NCBI RefSeq assembly: GCF_022376295.1
Contig: NZ_CP060140.1
Span: forward strand, 1,554,356 to 1,618,355
Length of the DNA stretch: 64,000 bases
Reading direction: 5' to 3'
DNA from: Nodularia sphaerocarpa UHCC 0038
GTDB lineage: Bacteria > Cyanobacteriota > Cyanobacteriia > Cyanobacteriales > Nostocaceae
Part shown: in pieces, positions 44,384-54,328 of the stretch
Layout: each line of letters starts with the position of its first letter
How positions within the stretch are numbered: the first letter of the stretch is position 1
Notes under the pieces: model-generated
What the model saw: the letters and a program-made list of their open reading frames with translations, nothing else
What the model was told of the DNA's origin: nothing
Databases searched by the model: none
Made by a program: the position numbers and the translations under genes

Positions 44384-45364
44384 ATGGAAAAACCATCAAA
44401 TTTATTACTTAAACTTTCACGACGTTTGTTTGAAAACCCTGATAAACAAGAACAATTTATTGATGCCTTAATTAATCCTCAGCCTTTTAATCCTGCTATT
44501 CTTTGGTGTCAAAATAAGCCAGACATCCTGCCTTTTGCCGTAGAATTACCAACAAATTGGCAACCGAATTTTGTAGACCGTTTATTATTAGGTGAAAAGC
44601 CAGGTAAACATCCCCTACATCAACAAGGTTATTTTTATTGTTTAGATTTTTCTTCAGTCTTTGCAGCTTCAGTTCTCTTAACAATTCCTCAGCCTGTGGG
44701 TTTAGTTTTTGATATGTGTGCTTCCCCAGGTGGGAAGAGTGTTTTTGCTTGGAAAGCTTTGCAACCTGAGTTACTGATTAGTAATGAGGTAATTGGTAAA
44801 CGTTTGGGGATGCTAATTTCTAACTTGAAACGCTGTGATATTAGCCCTTGTACTGTGGTTAATCGAGATTCTAGTATTTTTGCGGAAAATCTGCATTTAT
44901 CTAGTAATTTAGTCATGGTAGATGCCCCTTGTACTGGGCAATCTTTACTGGCTAAAGGTGAAAAAGCCCCTGGATGTTTTCATCCCACAGCTATTAATAA
45001 AAGTGCCAATCGGCAAAAAAGAATTATCGCTAATTCGGCTCAATTAGTCGCGCCACAAGGTTATCTGGCTTATATGACTTGTACTTACTCTGCTGAGGAA
45101 AATGAGCAGGTTTGTGAATGGTTTTTGTCAAAGTTTCCGCAGTTTCAAGCTGTGAGGGTTAGTTATTTAGATGAATATCAGTCACACTTAAGTAATATTC
45201 CTTCTTATCGGATTTTTCCCCAAGATAGGCTGGGTGCGGGTGCGTTTACGGTGCTGTTTCAAAATACTGAAGTGGGTAAGGCGCAGGAGGTAGATTTAGA
45301 TGCTTTGTCTGGGGTTTGGATGAATACGAACCGCAGAGGCGCAGAGAACACAGAGAATTTTTAA
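44384..45364 (+). CDS. RNA (cytosine-C5) methyltransferase, RsmB/NOP2 family
   Basis: The 326-residue protein has the SAM-binding segment VFDMCASPGGKSVFAW (about 109-124) and the two catalytic Cys motifs of this family, VDAPCTGQSLL (about 183-193) and MTCTYSAEENEQV (about 232-244). These place a methyl group on C5 of cytosine in rRNA or tRNA. It lacks the N-terminal NusB domain of RsmB, so it is of the shorter type. The last 13 codons (NTNRRGAENTENF) are encoded by a dispersed repeat (gcagaggcgcagag), so the natural C-terminus was probably a little different. Confidence 0.9.
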   Translation: MEKPSNLLLKLSRRLFENPDKQEQFIDALINPQPFNPAILWCQNKPDILPFAVELPTNWQPNFVDRLLLGEKPGKHPLHQQGYFYCLDFSSVFAASVLLTIPQPVGLVFDMCASPGGKSVFAWKALQPELLISNEVIGKRLGMLISNLKRCDISPCTVVNRDSSIFAENLHLSSNLVMVDAPCTGQSLLAKGEKAPGCFHPTAINKSANRQKRIIANSAQLVAPQGYLAYMTCTYSAEENEQVCEWFLSKFPQFQAVRVSYLDEYQSHLSNIPSYRIFPQDRLGAGAFTVLFQNTEVGKAQEVDLDALSGVWMNTNRRGAENTENF

Positions 45365-45583
45365 ATGAATTAACCACAGATAAACACAGATGAACACAGA
45401 TAAGTCTGTAGTTCAATATGTAGTTAGGCGCATCTATGGCTACGCCAGCTATCATACAGAATATGTATAAGTAAATTTATGGTTAATCATAGAGAAATTC
45501 CGGTGATTTTTGCGTAAAATCACTGAAGTGGGTTAGGGGGATTTAATATTAAGATATATTTAGATATTTATGGATATTTAATC

Positions 45584-48055
45584 ATGTCAGAAGTGCCTCC
45601 TCAGTGTCAAAATTTAGCAGCGCAAGTTGAGTCTATATTACAACTTTTACAGCAAGAACCATCTTTACGTTCTCAAGATGTTATCCCTGTGCGGACTTCT
45701 TTGGGTAAAGTGATTTCTCCGAAGTTTGAGATTGTGTTTGCTGGTGCTTTTAGTGCGGGTAAGTCGATGCTGATTAATGCACTACTAGAAAGAGAATTAT
45801 TATATAGTGCAGAAGGACACGCTACAGGTACAGAATGCAAAATTGAGTATGCAGAACCGAATAATGAACGGGTGGTTTTAACTTTTTTAAGTGAAGTAGA
45901 AATTCGGGAGCAAGCTAGTTTTTTATGTGAAAAGTTGGAATTTAATAAAACCCTTAATATCAATGAAGCTGAAGTAATTAATTTATTGCGGAAAGGTTGT
46001 GAAACGATTATTCAGAGGGAAGGTGGGGAAAATAAATCGGAACGTGCAAAACAAGCGAAGGCTTTAATATTGCTGCTTGATGGATATGAAGCAAATCGGC
46101 AACATATTCATACTATCAATAATGCTACATATTCGATGGAGCAATTTAATTTCTCTAATCTCAAAGAAGCGGCTGGATATGCACGACGTGGTAGTAATAG
46201 CGCTGTTTTAAAGAGAATTGAATATTATTGCAATCATCCCCTTTTGAAAGATGGTAATGTCATTATCGACACGCCAGGAATTGATGCACCAGTGGAGAAG
46301 GATGCACAGTTAACTTACGACAAGATTCAAGATCCCGATACATCGGCGGTTGTATGTGTGTTGAAATCTGCTGCTGCTGGTGATATGACGAAGGAAGAAA
46401 CGGAACTATTGGAAACAATGCGAGACAATGGGGGAATACGCGATCGCATTTTCTACACTTTTAACCGCATTGACGAAACTTGGCATAATACCCAGTTAAG
46501 GCAGCTTTTAGATAATTTAATTAGTCAACAGTTTCGAGATACGAGTAGGGTTTATAAAACCAGTGGATTACTCGGATTTTACGGCAGTCAGATTAAACAG
46601 ACAAGTATCCAGGATAGATTTGGTTTAGATTCGATTTTTGCAGAGAGTATTAAAAGTCTCAATGCTACAGAAGAAACCCCGCAATTTGTTTATGAGTTTA
46701 ACAAATATTGTATTTCCGGTAAGCTGTCATCCAATCAGTTCAAAATTTATGTCGATGGTGAAGGTCCCAATAAAAATTATGTGAGGATTTTATCTGAGCA
46801 TGGGACACCTTTAATTAATCAGCTAATTAAAGATAGCGGTATTGAGGAATTTAGCACAGCTATTACTAAATATTTGGCTGAAGAAAAGCGTCCACAGTTG
46901 TTTAAAAGCCTGGCTGATGATTTACAAGAAATTTGTATTAAATTACAAAAACATTATCAAGATGAACAAAGATATTTAGATAGTCAACCGCGAGAAATTG
47001 AGGCGATGAAGGCGCAAGAATTACAACGCCTGAATCAGCAATTACAGCAAGTTGGTAAAGATTTTCACGATCATATCAAAGAAGAAGTCAACCAAATCAT
47101 TAATAATGCCTGTGATGCTTTTGAAACAGATTTTAAACTACTACAATCACGGATGATTCGGCGTTTAGATGAGTTGCTACATACTTTTTCTGCACTTGAT
47201 GCTCATGGACGTGCTACCCGCAGTCATCCCCGGAATTCCACTGCGCCTTTGCTAGCTATTTTAGTGGAAGCATTGTATTATTTCGCGAATCAATTAGAAG
47301 ATATTTTGATAGATTCGTCCCAACAGTTAGTTACTAATTTGTTTCAGAGATTAATTGAGAAGGTTCGCAGGTCAGAATACTATCGTCAATTGTATCGGTT
47401 GTTAGGTAATGATGGCGGTATTGAACAAAAGGTAAAAAATGTAGAAAAAATAGTCTCTCAGGTTTTAGTAAGTGATGCTCGTGTAGAGTGCGATCGCTAC
47501 GTCAAAGAAAGTCCAAGATTTTATGATGAAGGCACTTTTTCCATATATCAATTTCGTCAGACATTGCTGCAAACATCCCAAGGTTATGATTCCCAAAGCA
47601 TAGTAGAAGCAGAACCAGCAATTAGACAATTGTTAAAGTTAGATTTTGAACCGAAGATTCAGAAAACAATTCGCCAAACCTTCCGCCAAACCATCAACCA
47701 AACTATCAATACTCAGTTGTTACCAATGGTAGAACAGCAAGCAGATGATATTTTGCAGCAGTACCCCCAAGCGCGTGCTTATTTAGAGCAAAGTCTACAA
47801 CAAGAAGCGGAGGAAAAAATACTCAAAAATCAACGTTTATTGAGTATTGTTGAACAAAAAATCACAGCTTATAACACAGCCGTTTCTCAAATCAATAATT
47901 GCTTACAGTCCATGCATTTATATGAGTTATTACCTGTAATTGGGAAAGAAAATGTGCAGCCTTTGGAAACTGATGCGGAAATTGTAGAAGAGAATGTGAA
48001 CGTGAACAATCACAATATTTGGGATTCCGAAGATTTAATGGATGTTCTAAATTAA
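45584..48055 (+). CDS. Dynamin-like large GTPase
   Basis: The 823-residue protein has GTPase motifs G1 GAFSAGKS (about 53-60), G2 Thr region ATGTEC, G3 DTPGID (about 228-233) and G4 NRID (about 292). Long helical regions follow (about 430-823) with many Gln/Glu and two hydrophobic stretches (LLAILVEALYYFANQL, about 550-565, may be the membrane-contact tip). Bacterial dynamin-like proteins remodel or repair membranes. They commonly occur in pairs, but here there is only one gene. It stands alone between repeat-rich gaps. It could also be classed simply as a Dynamin_N GTPase. Confidence 0.85.
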   Translation: MSEVPPQCQNLAAQVESILQLLQQEPSLRSQDVIPVRTSLGKVISPKFEIVFAGAFSAGKSMLINALLERELLYSAEGHATGTECKIEYAEPNNERVVLTFLSEVEIREQASFLCEKLEFNKTLNINEAEVINLLRKGCETIIQREGGENKSERAKQAKALILLLDGYEANRQHIHTINNATYSMEQFNFSNLKEAAGYARRGSNSAVLKRIEYYCNHPLLKDGNVIIDTPGIDAPVEKDAQLTYDKIQDPDTSAVVCVLKSAAAGDMTKEETELLETMRDNGGIRDRIFYTFNRIDETWHNTQLRQLLDNLISQQFRDTSRVYKTSGLLGFYGSQIKQTSIQDRFGLDSIFAESIKSLNATEETPQFVYEFNKYCISGKLSSNQFKIYVDGEGPNKNYVRILSEHGTPLINQLIKDSGIEEFSTAITKYLAEEKRPQLFKSLADDLQEICIKLQKHYQDEQRYLDSQPREIEAMKAQELQRLNQQLQQVGKDFHDHIKEEVNQIINNACDAFETDFKLLQSRMIRRLDELLHTFSALDAHGRATRSHPRNSTAPLLAILVEALYYFANQLEDILIDSSQQLVTNLFQRLIEKVRRSEYYRQLYRLLGNDGGIEQKVKNVEKIVSQVLVSDARVECDRYVKESPRFYDEGTFSIYQFRQTLLQTSQGYDSQSIVEAEPAIRQLLKLDFEPKIQKTIRQTFRQTINQTINTQLLPMVEQQADDILQQYPQARAYLEQSLQQEAEEKILKNQRLLSIVEQKITAYNTAVSQINNCLQSMHLYELLPVIGKENVQPLETDAEIVEENVNVNNHNIWDSEDLMDVLN

Positions 48056-48085
48056 TTAAACATGGTAAATAATTAAAACCTTGTA

Positions 48086-48105
48086 GTGAGGACTTCAATC
48101 CTCAC
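48086..48105. terminator. Small hairpin after the dynamin-like gene
   Basis: The arms gtgagga and tcctcac with a 6-base loop lie 30 bases after the stop codon. There is no T run. Similar gtgaggac hairpins are dispersed repeats, so a terminator role is uncertain. Confidence 0.4.
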
Positions 48106-48263
48106 TCTCTCCTGTAGCCTAATCTTAAAGGTAAGCGCAACTATTTACAAATTCATCTGTGTTCATCTGTGTTCATCTGTGGTTAAATATTCTTCCCGTA
48201 CCCCAATCAAGAGAGAAATACGATAGATAATTCCTGTAGTAATTTTGTAAAATAAAAATTAAT

Positions 48264-48653
48264 ATGCCAGAAAACTTTAGCCTAAAAAATTGTAGTGATG
48301 ATGATGCCTTATTCTGTAAAGATAAAGGATTTAAAATTATTCAAATTAAAGAAGCAGTAAAGAAAGCATTTTGTGGTGAATTAGGCAAGGCACTGTATGA
48401 ACTTTTAAACTCCTATGGGGTACAACTAGATCCAGGTGGACGCTTAGTAGGTAATAACTTTTATAGGGATACTAAGAAATTGTTTGAAGAAGGGATATAT
48501 TGTGAAATTCTCAAGCTTGGAGCGAAAGATTGGCAAAAAGGGAACATTAGAATCAAAGTTACTCTTGAGTTTATTCCTGATGAATCAAGTATCATTGAAC
48601 CCGAATCGCCTCTTGATGAGCTTCGCCAGATAATCAACCAGAATAATTCATGA
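48264..48653 (+). CDS. KGK-domain protein
   Basis: This 129-residue soluble protein is of the cyanobacterial KGK family: the N-terminal part has FSLKNCSDDDALFCKDKGFKIIQIKEAVKKAF, and the C-terminal half forms alternating strands (IRIKVTLEFIPDESSI). The function is unknown. Its stop codon overlaps the start of the HNH gene by four bases (ATGA), so the two proteins are translationally coupled and may act together. Confidence 0.75.
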   Translation: MPENFSLKNCSDDDALFCKDKGFKIIQIKEAVKKAFCGELGKALYELLNSYGVQLDPGGRLVGNNFYRDTKKLFEEGIYCEILKLGAKDWQKGNIRIKVTLEFIPDESSIIEPESPLDELRQIINQNNS

Positions 48654-48898
48654 ATAAAACACCCCGTATTCCCATACCACCCTCAGTGAGGAAATATGTA
48701 TTTGAACGTGACAAATACCAATGTCAAAGCTGTGGAAAAACTAAATTAGAAACTAACCTCACCATTGATCATATTATCCCCCTAGCCCGTGGCGGTCAAA
48801 ATGATTTGAGCAATTTACACACACTCTGCTTTATTTGTAATCGCCAAAAAACAGACAACCTCGATCCCCGATTCCGGCGACATTTTGAGGATTTCTAA
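48650..48898 (+). CDS. HNH endonuclease-like protein
   Basis: The 82-residue protein is almost only an HNH domain. It has CQSC (about 25-28) and CFIC (about 63-66), which bind zinc, DHIIPLARGG (about 41-50) with the catalytic His, and DLSNLHTLC (about 52-60) with the Asn. It lacks a separate DNA-recognition domain, so its target is unclear; such small HNH proteins are common in cyanobacteria and can be nicking enzymes, stress proteins or toxins. Its coupling to the KGK gene is the best clue to function. Confidence 0.87.
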   Translation: MNKTPRIPIPPSVRKYVFERDKYQCQSCGKTKLETNLTIDHIIPLARGGQNDLSNLHTLCFICNRQKTDNLDPRFRRHFEDF

Positions 48899-49076
48899 TC
48901 AGTGCTGGTAAGATAGATAAATAAATTAGGAACCACAGATGAACACAGATAAACACAGATAAGAGGAAATAAGAGGTAATTGCTGAATTAAATATGAAAA
49001 TTTAAAAATCAAATACTTTCAACAATTACTCTCTGCACCTCTTCGCCTGGTGCGTGATACAAATCAATTAGAACTC

Positions 49077-49547
49077 CTATAATTGTTCTTCATTTGTTTC
49101 GGGGGCGAGAATTTTCACGCCTTCAAAAAAACGCGACATCCAAGGTAAAGCGGCAAGAATTCCTGCTAAAACTATTAGAAATACAGAAATTGCCAAAATT
49201 TGATCACGAGGAATTTCGAGAACACCACGTAAAATTACTTCTCGCAAAGCGGAAACAATAGTAATTTCTACTGCTGCGCCTACAGAAATACGCTGTTCTT
49301 GTAAGTAATCAAGTAACAATCGAAATAACTCAACTAAAATCAAAATAAATAAAATATCAGATGTTACTTCCCGTAAATCCAAGGGATGCAGAAAAGATAA
49401 AAACATATCACCTAATCGAATCAGCATCACTCCAAATAATACCAAGCACAGAGCAATAACAATAAAGTCTTGGAAAAGTTCTAAATTACTGACAATTCTC
49501 TCCCGCTTAAACCAACCTTGTACTTCTATAATTACCCGCTTGGGCAT
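49077..49547 (-). CDS. PsiE-family membrane protein (second copy)
   Basis: The ATG at 49547 with GGAG seven bases upstream is chosen (156 residues); the frame also opens at a GTG at 49622. It has about four membrane helices. The central LLLDYLQEQRISVGAAVEITIVSALREVILRG matches PsiE-like proteins and corresponds to LENITAYLRKHVVQVELVIV in the copy at 4473-4925. The C-terminus is longer and acidic. The role is unknown. It stands alone. Confidence 0.7.
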   Translation of the reverse strand: MPKRVIIEVQGWFKRERIVSNLELFQDFIVIALCLVLFGVMLIRLGDMFLSFLHPLDLREVTSDILFILILVELFRLLLDYLQEQRISVGAAVEITIVSALREVILRGVLEIPRDQILAISVFLIVLAGILAALPWMSRFFEGVKILAPETNEEQL

Positions 49548-49718
49548 AGTAACTCCAGATATTTTAGATTCCTCACCCTTAATCATAGAGAATTGAAAAT
49601 TTGAAAAGTTATTATTGATCACCTTTTCAAATAAAAGTGTAAAGACTAATATCTAAGTCCTAGTACAAAACCAAATATAGTTAACTAAACAGTATCCTTT
49701 CTCCCCTCTTAAACCTCC

Positions 49719-49804
49719 GCGAACCTACCCTGCGGGAACGCCTAACGGCGAATGCGTGAACCTTCGCGAACCTACCCTCCCGGAACGCCTAACGGCGAAT
49801 GCGT
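49719..49804. repeat. Tandem repeat with 47-base period
   Basis: Two adjacent copies of cgcgaacctaccct, then cggaacgcctaacggcgaa, ending tgcgt, differ at three or four positions. It is followed at once by part of the gtgcgttgcg/caacacaccctac repeat family (49815-49845). It is non-coding. Confidence 0.75.
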
Positions 49805-49860
49805 TTAAAAAAAGGTGCGTTGCGCTACGCGACAACACACCCTACAAATTTGAGGCTGAG

Positions 49861-52527
49861 TTAACCAAATTTACTCAAAACCTTACTGACATCAACAGCT
49901 AATTTTTGTCCTAACTTCAGCAATTGACGACATTGATTATTGTCTTCTTTATCAGCCAAAGTAGTGAGACATAATGGTACAATTTTACTTTGCAAACAAC
50001 TAAAATATAGCTCTTGGGATTTGTGTAGAGAAATACCAATATTTAGCTGATAGCTAACATCAATCAACCTTTCTAAACACTGGATTTCTGTAGCAAAACT
50101 GCCGTTAGCATCGTGTAACAAGTGCCAAAGTAATCGCATGATCAATTGTTCTAATATCTGCTTTCCTTCGGGAATATTGAGCCGACAATGCAGGTGTTTA
50201 GCTTCAGTGGCGATCGCCTCTAATTCTACAACATGATTTAAGCTTAACGCCGCATCAGTAATATCTTGCTCAAGCGATCGCAATGTGATCATACAACGCG
50301 ATCCCAAAGCAATCTCCGCAGCTACCTGCAACTCCTGGGGAACCTCTAACTCATCCCGGTGAAACGCCATCAAAATACCGTAATTATCCCGATAGGCTTG
50401 GGTATAAAGTTGGTCTAAGCGAGTCAGGGTTTCTTGACTCAATAGCCGCATAATCCGGTGACGTTCTTCAGCAAACAGATTCTGCAAGCTGAATGTTTCC
50501 TCTTTAAATAGCTGTGTCATCACCAAGATAGTTTGAGCCGCACTCGCCTGTTCTAAGGAACTAAACAGCTTTTCTTTCAACTTACTGTAGTTACGCCGTC
50601 CCGTAAATAATTGAGTACAGCAGTGGAAATCCCAGCCGCCCAAATGCAACACAGCAAATACTAAACTCTCACTTTCCCAGGTAATTTCTGACACTAGCTG
50701 TAAATGTCCAACCGCCAGAGTCAATGATCCCATGCGTTGCAGTTGGTAATCTATCTCGTTGACCGTGTAACAATAAACACGCTTTTGGTCAGGATGAGGA
50801 TATTTAGCTTTTCCAGGATGAGGATTGGGCTTGTCTGTAGATTTATGATTACCAAACAGAGAAGTAATGGCATAGTGGGCTGCTACTTGCTTCACACTAA
50901 CTTGGGCAGTTTGCACCAATTGGCGATAAACTTCCCCACCATGTTTGAAACTATCCACGTTACTGGGGGCTAATCCCAAGCGTTTGAGAAAATTCTTTTC
51001 CAACTGCACACCAGCCACATCTCCAGCCAATTCCAAAGCACGGGAAGCATAGCGGAGAATTTGCGTACCTTCTGGACGAGAAATTTCTTCAAAAAACCAG
51101 CCGCAACTGGTGAACATCAACAAAGCGTGACGCTGCATTTCTAACAGCCGCAAAGCATCAACTTGTTCGGCTGCGGTGAGTTTGTGGGTTTGATGGCGAG
51201 ACAGGAAGGAGTTAACATTCGCAGGAGAGCGATCGCCCATCACTTGAATATATTCATCTCGTGCTAACCAGGGATCATTAAATAGCTGTCCAGCATTTTC
51301 TTCATACACCAAAATCAACTGATCCCGCAACCAGTTTAAACTATCACGCAAAGGTCGCCGCCATTTTTGATGCCAGACACCACCTTCACCACCACAACCA
51401 CAGTCATCTTGCCACCTATCGACACCGTGGGCGCAACTCCAAGCCGTGGCGGGTTTAATTTCCGCTTCCCAAGTGGGAGTATTTAGACTGAGATAGTGAG
51501 CAAAATTAGTCACCGTCCAACCGTGCTTAGGAAACTCATTAATAAAAGCGTAGGCTAAAGTTTTCTCAGTTCCCTTTTTATGGTGTCCGAAGGTTTCCCC
51601 ATCTGTCGCCACAGAAATTAACTGTGCCAGACGGTGATCCCCACGTACCGCCGAACCGACGCGTCCGGCAAAATGACTAGAATTAAAGACGACATCACTA
51701 AAACCCATATCCCGTGAAATGGGACCATCGTAGAAGAAAATATCAATGTAAGGGCGGGAGTGGCTATCAGTGGCGCTACTTCCTTTCAAATAACAACGAT
51801 AAGGACGGGTAGGATCAATTTGACTTCCACCGACTTCTTGCCATTCCGGGTGGGGATCATCCTCAGTTGGTAGGGGACGGCAACGCTGCGCCTGAGATGG
51901 TGCGAGGATAATGAAGCGAATACCTTCGGCAACCAAAGCTTCTAAAGTTGCATAGTCCACACCTGTTTCCGCTAACCACATACCTTCGGGATCACGCCCA
52001 AAACGAGAGCGAAAATCTGCTTTACCCCAGCGAATTTGGGTGTATTTATCTCGTTCATTGGCCAGAGGCATAATAATGTGATTGTATACCTGTGCGATCG
52101 CATTACCATGACCATGCAAACGCCGACAGCTCTTGATGTCTGCCTCCAAAATTCGCTGATAAACCTCAAAATCGTAGCGTTCTAGCCACGACATCAGCGT
52201 GGGACCCATATTAAAGCTGAAATATTCGTAATTATTCACAATCTCCACCACTTCACCCTGATCATTACAGACCCTGGCAAAAGCATTCGGGCGATAGCAT
52301 TCCCAGTGAATGCGTTCATTCCAATCATGGAAAGGAGCCGCACTCGGTTGACGTTCAATCGCGTCTAAATAAGGGTTTTCCCGTGGTGGCTGATAAAAAT
52401 GACCATGCACCGTCACATAAACACCAGTCGCCTGTTTCAGGGGATCAATCTGATGAATATCGTAGGGAGTTGAATGTGATGTCAAACTTGCGCCAGAGTT
52501 AACTGGCCTTTCAGCAGCAGAAGTCAT
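49861..52527 (-). CDS. Glycoside hydrolase family 57 protein with DUF3536
   Basis: The 888-residue protein starts with an unstructured 30 residues and then the GH57-type catalytic barrel: VHGHFYQPPRENPYLD (about 39-54), WNERIHWECYRPNA (about 69-82), GMWLAETGVDYATLEAL (about 182-198, containing the likely nucleophile Glu) and VATDGETFGHHKKG (about 310-323, with the Asp of the active site). The C-terminal 350 residues are the DUF3536 helical domain. Relatives are annotated as alpha-amylase or alpha-mannosidase-like; a glycogen-related substrate is plausible in a cyanobacterium but not shown. There is no signal peptide. Normal size. Confidence 0.88.
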   Translation of the reverse strand: MTSAAERPVNSGASLTSHSTPYDIHQIDPLKQATGVYVTVHGHFYQPPRENPYLDAIERQPSAAPFHDWNERIHWECYRPNAFARVCNDQGEVVEIVNNYEYFSFNMGPTLMSWLERYDFEVYQRILEADIKSCRRLHGHGNAIAQVYNHIIMPLANERDKYTQIRWGKADFRSRFGRDPEGMWLAETGVDYATLEALVAEGIRFIILAPSQAQRCRPLPTEDDPHPEWQEVGGSQIDPTRPYRCYLKGSSATDSHSRPYIDIFFYDGPISRDMGFSDVVFNSSHFAGRVGSAVRGDHRLAQLISVATDGETFGHHKKGTEKTLAYAFINEFPKHGWTVTNFAHYLSLNTPTWEAEIKPATAWSCAHGVDRWQDDCGCGGEGGVWHQKWRRPLRDSLNWLRDQLILVYEENAGQLFNDPWLARDEYIQVMGDRSPANVNSFLSRHQTHKLTAAEQVDALRLLEMQRHALLMFTSCGWFFEEISRPEGTQILRYASRALELAGDVAGVQLEKNFLKRLGLAPSNVDSFKHGGEVYRQLVQTAQVSVKQVAAHYAITSLFGNHKSTDKPNPHPGKAKYPHPDQKRVYCYTVNEIDYQLQRMGSLTLAVGHLQLVSEITWESESLVFAVLHLGGWDFHCCTQLFTGRRNYSKLKEKLFSSLEQASAAQTILVMTQLFKEETFSLQNLFAEERHRIMRLLSQETLTRLDQLYTQAYRDNYGILMAFHRDELEVPQELQVAAEIALGSRCMITLRSLEQDITDAALSLNHVVELEAIATEAKHLHCRLNIPEGKQILEQLIMRLLWHLLHDANGSFATEIQCLERLIDVSYQLNIGISLHKSQELYFSCLQSKIVPLCLTTLADKEDNNQCRQLLKLGQKLAVDVSKVLSKFG

Positions 52528-53120
52528 GTATATTTATCCAAATAAAAAACTTACATTTGCGCCGAAACCTGGGATTTAAACCTTACTACAGAGGTTTCCA
52601 GACAAAATCCGGTATACAGCAAAACTATGATTAGAGAATACAGTCAAATGTCCCAAAAAATTGTTTAACTAGAGTCAGAAATCTGCGTTATCGCACAGCC
52701 ATTAGGAATTTTGATCAGCAGCATCAGTCAAATAAATCAGAGTCTTTTTAGCCATTAAACCGGATATTTCGCCGCCCATCCCAGCCTAAATTGATATTAT
52801 TGCCACTAAACTTTGCAAAACTCCATAAATTGCCATTTTATTTTACATACAGCAGTTTTCAGAGAGATGAAATCCAAATTTATCTGTGTAGCCTACAGCA
52901 AGCCCCTAACGCCTCTACATCTGTGTGCATCTGTGATTAATTATCTTTTGACCTATTACACTAACCAGCAAACGGATGTATCGAGTGCCAATATAGAGAC
53001 AGTACAATTTCTCAAAAAACCGCAGACACTTCAGAGTATCCTAGTGTCTGGTTGCAAAATATTGCCAATCGTCCAAAACATCTGTCATCTGTGCATGATA
53101 CTCTCACCTTAAAATAGCAA
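52528..53120. other. 593-base gap between GH57 and cax genes
   Basis: No gene is supported. A cacagat-type element (ctgtgtgcatctgtgattaa, about 52920) lies in the middle, preceded by gtagcctacagcaagcccct, which recurs at about 59550-59575. It presumably contains both promoters. Confidence 0.45.
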
Positions 53121-54212
53121 ATGTCAGTTAAAAACACACTTTTTCTGGTTTTATTACTGTTTGTTCCAGTGTCCCTAGCAGCCCACTTTTTGGAGTGGGG
53201 AGATTTGGCAGTTTTCATTACAGCTGGGTTAGCAATTCTGCCCTTAGCGGCCTGGATGGGTACAGCTACAGAAGAAATAGCTGTAGTAGTTGGCCCGACA
53301 TTGGGAGGATTACTCAACGCCACCTTTGGCAATGCCACAGAATTAATTATAGCTTTAGTTGCCCTAAATGCCGGCTTGGTGGATGTAGTCAAAGCCAGTA
53401 TTACAGGTTCGATTATCAGCAACTTATTACTGGTAATGGGTTTTTCCATGCTTTTGGGTGGACTGCGTTACAAGGTACAAACATTTCAATCGGTGCTGGC
53501 GCGGGTGAATGCTTCGGCCATGAATTTGGCAGTAATTGCCATTCTCTTACCCACAGCGATGAATTACACTTCCATCGGAATTAGCGAAAAAGTTGTGCAA
53601 AATCTTTCTCTTGCCGTTGCTGTTGTGTTAATTCTGGTTTACGGACTGACACTGCTATTTTCGATGAAAACCCACGCCTATTTATATGATGTGGGTGTTG
53701 CAGAGATAGAAGCCGAAGAAACACCTCATACCAAACCCAATATGTGGCTATGGAGTGGAGTGTTACTAGTATGTACTTTGTTTGTAGCACTGGAATCAGA
53801 ATTGTTGGTTGGTTCTTTGGAAGTAGCCACATCTCAACTAGGTTTGACATCACTGTTTACAGGGGTGATTTTGGTTCCCATCGTTGGTAATGCTGCGGAA
53901 CACGCTACCGCAGTCACTGTGGCTATGAAGAATAAGATGGATCTCTCCATCTCCGTAGCGGTGGGATCAAGTTTGCAGATAGCCCTATTTGTTGCGCCTG
54001 TTTTAGTAATAGCTGGGTGGATACTTGATAAACCAATGGATTTGGATTTTAACCCCTTTGAATTAGTGGCTGTGGCGGTGTCAGTTTTAATTGCTAATAG
54101 TATTAGTTCTGATGGCGAATCCAATTGGTTAGAAGGAGTTTTACTATTAGCTGCTTATACAGTATTGGCGTTTGCTTTCTACTTCCATCCCGTAATTGAT
54201 GGTATTGGGTAG
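53121..54212 (+). CDS. cax: Calcium/proton antiporter of the CAX family
   Basis: The 363-residue protein has about 11 membrane helices and both CAX repeat motifs: GNATELIIALVAL (about 73-85) and GNAAEHATAVTVA (about 256-268), each with the Glu that carries the cation. An acidic loop (VAEIEAEETPHTKP, about 194-207) separates the halves. It exports Ca2+ from the cytoplasm in exchange for protons. No regulatory N-terminal extension is present. Monocistronic. Confidence 0.93.
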   Translation: MSVKNTLFLVLLLFVPVSLAAHFLEWGDLAVFITAGLAILPLAAWMGTATEEIAVVVGPTLGGLLNATFGNATELIIALVALNAGLVDVVKASITGSIISNLLLVMGFSMLLGGLRYKVQTFQSVLARVNASAMNLAVIAILLPTAMNYTSIGISEKVVQNLSLAVAVVLILVYGLTLLFSMKTHAYLYDVGVAEIEAEETPHTKPNMWLWSGVLLVCTLFVALESELLVGSLEVATSQLGLTSLFTGVILVPIVGNAAEHATAVTVAMKNKMDLSISVAVGSSLQIALFVAPVLVIAGWILDKPMDLDFNPFELVAVAVSVLIANSISSDGESNWLEGVLLLAAYTVLAFAFYFHPVIDGIG

Positions 54213-54328
54213 TATGTAAGACTGCACTGCATAACCTCACCCTAGTAAAGCTTGTGCAAAACCTGTCCCTCTCCTTCTCCCAACTACCGTTTACACACAT
54301 CTTGGCAATCAAGCACAGACCCTGAATT

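Noticed and set aside
48650..48898. HNH gene considered part of a group I or II intron or homing element
   Set aside because: No intron core, reverse transcriptase or interrupted gene is seen nearby.
52813..53112. Plus-strand frame of 99 codons before cax
   Set aside because: It includes the cacagat-type and tagcctac repeats and has no family resemblance.
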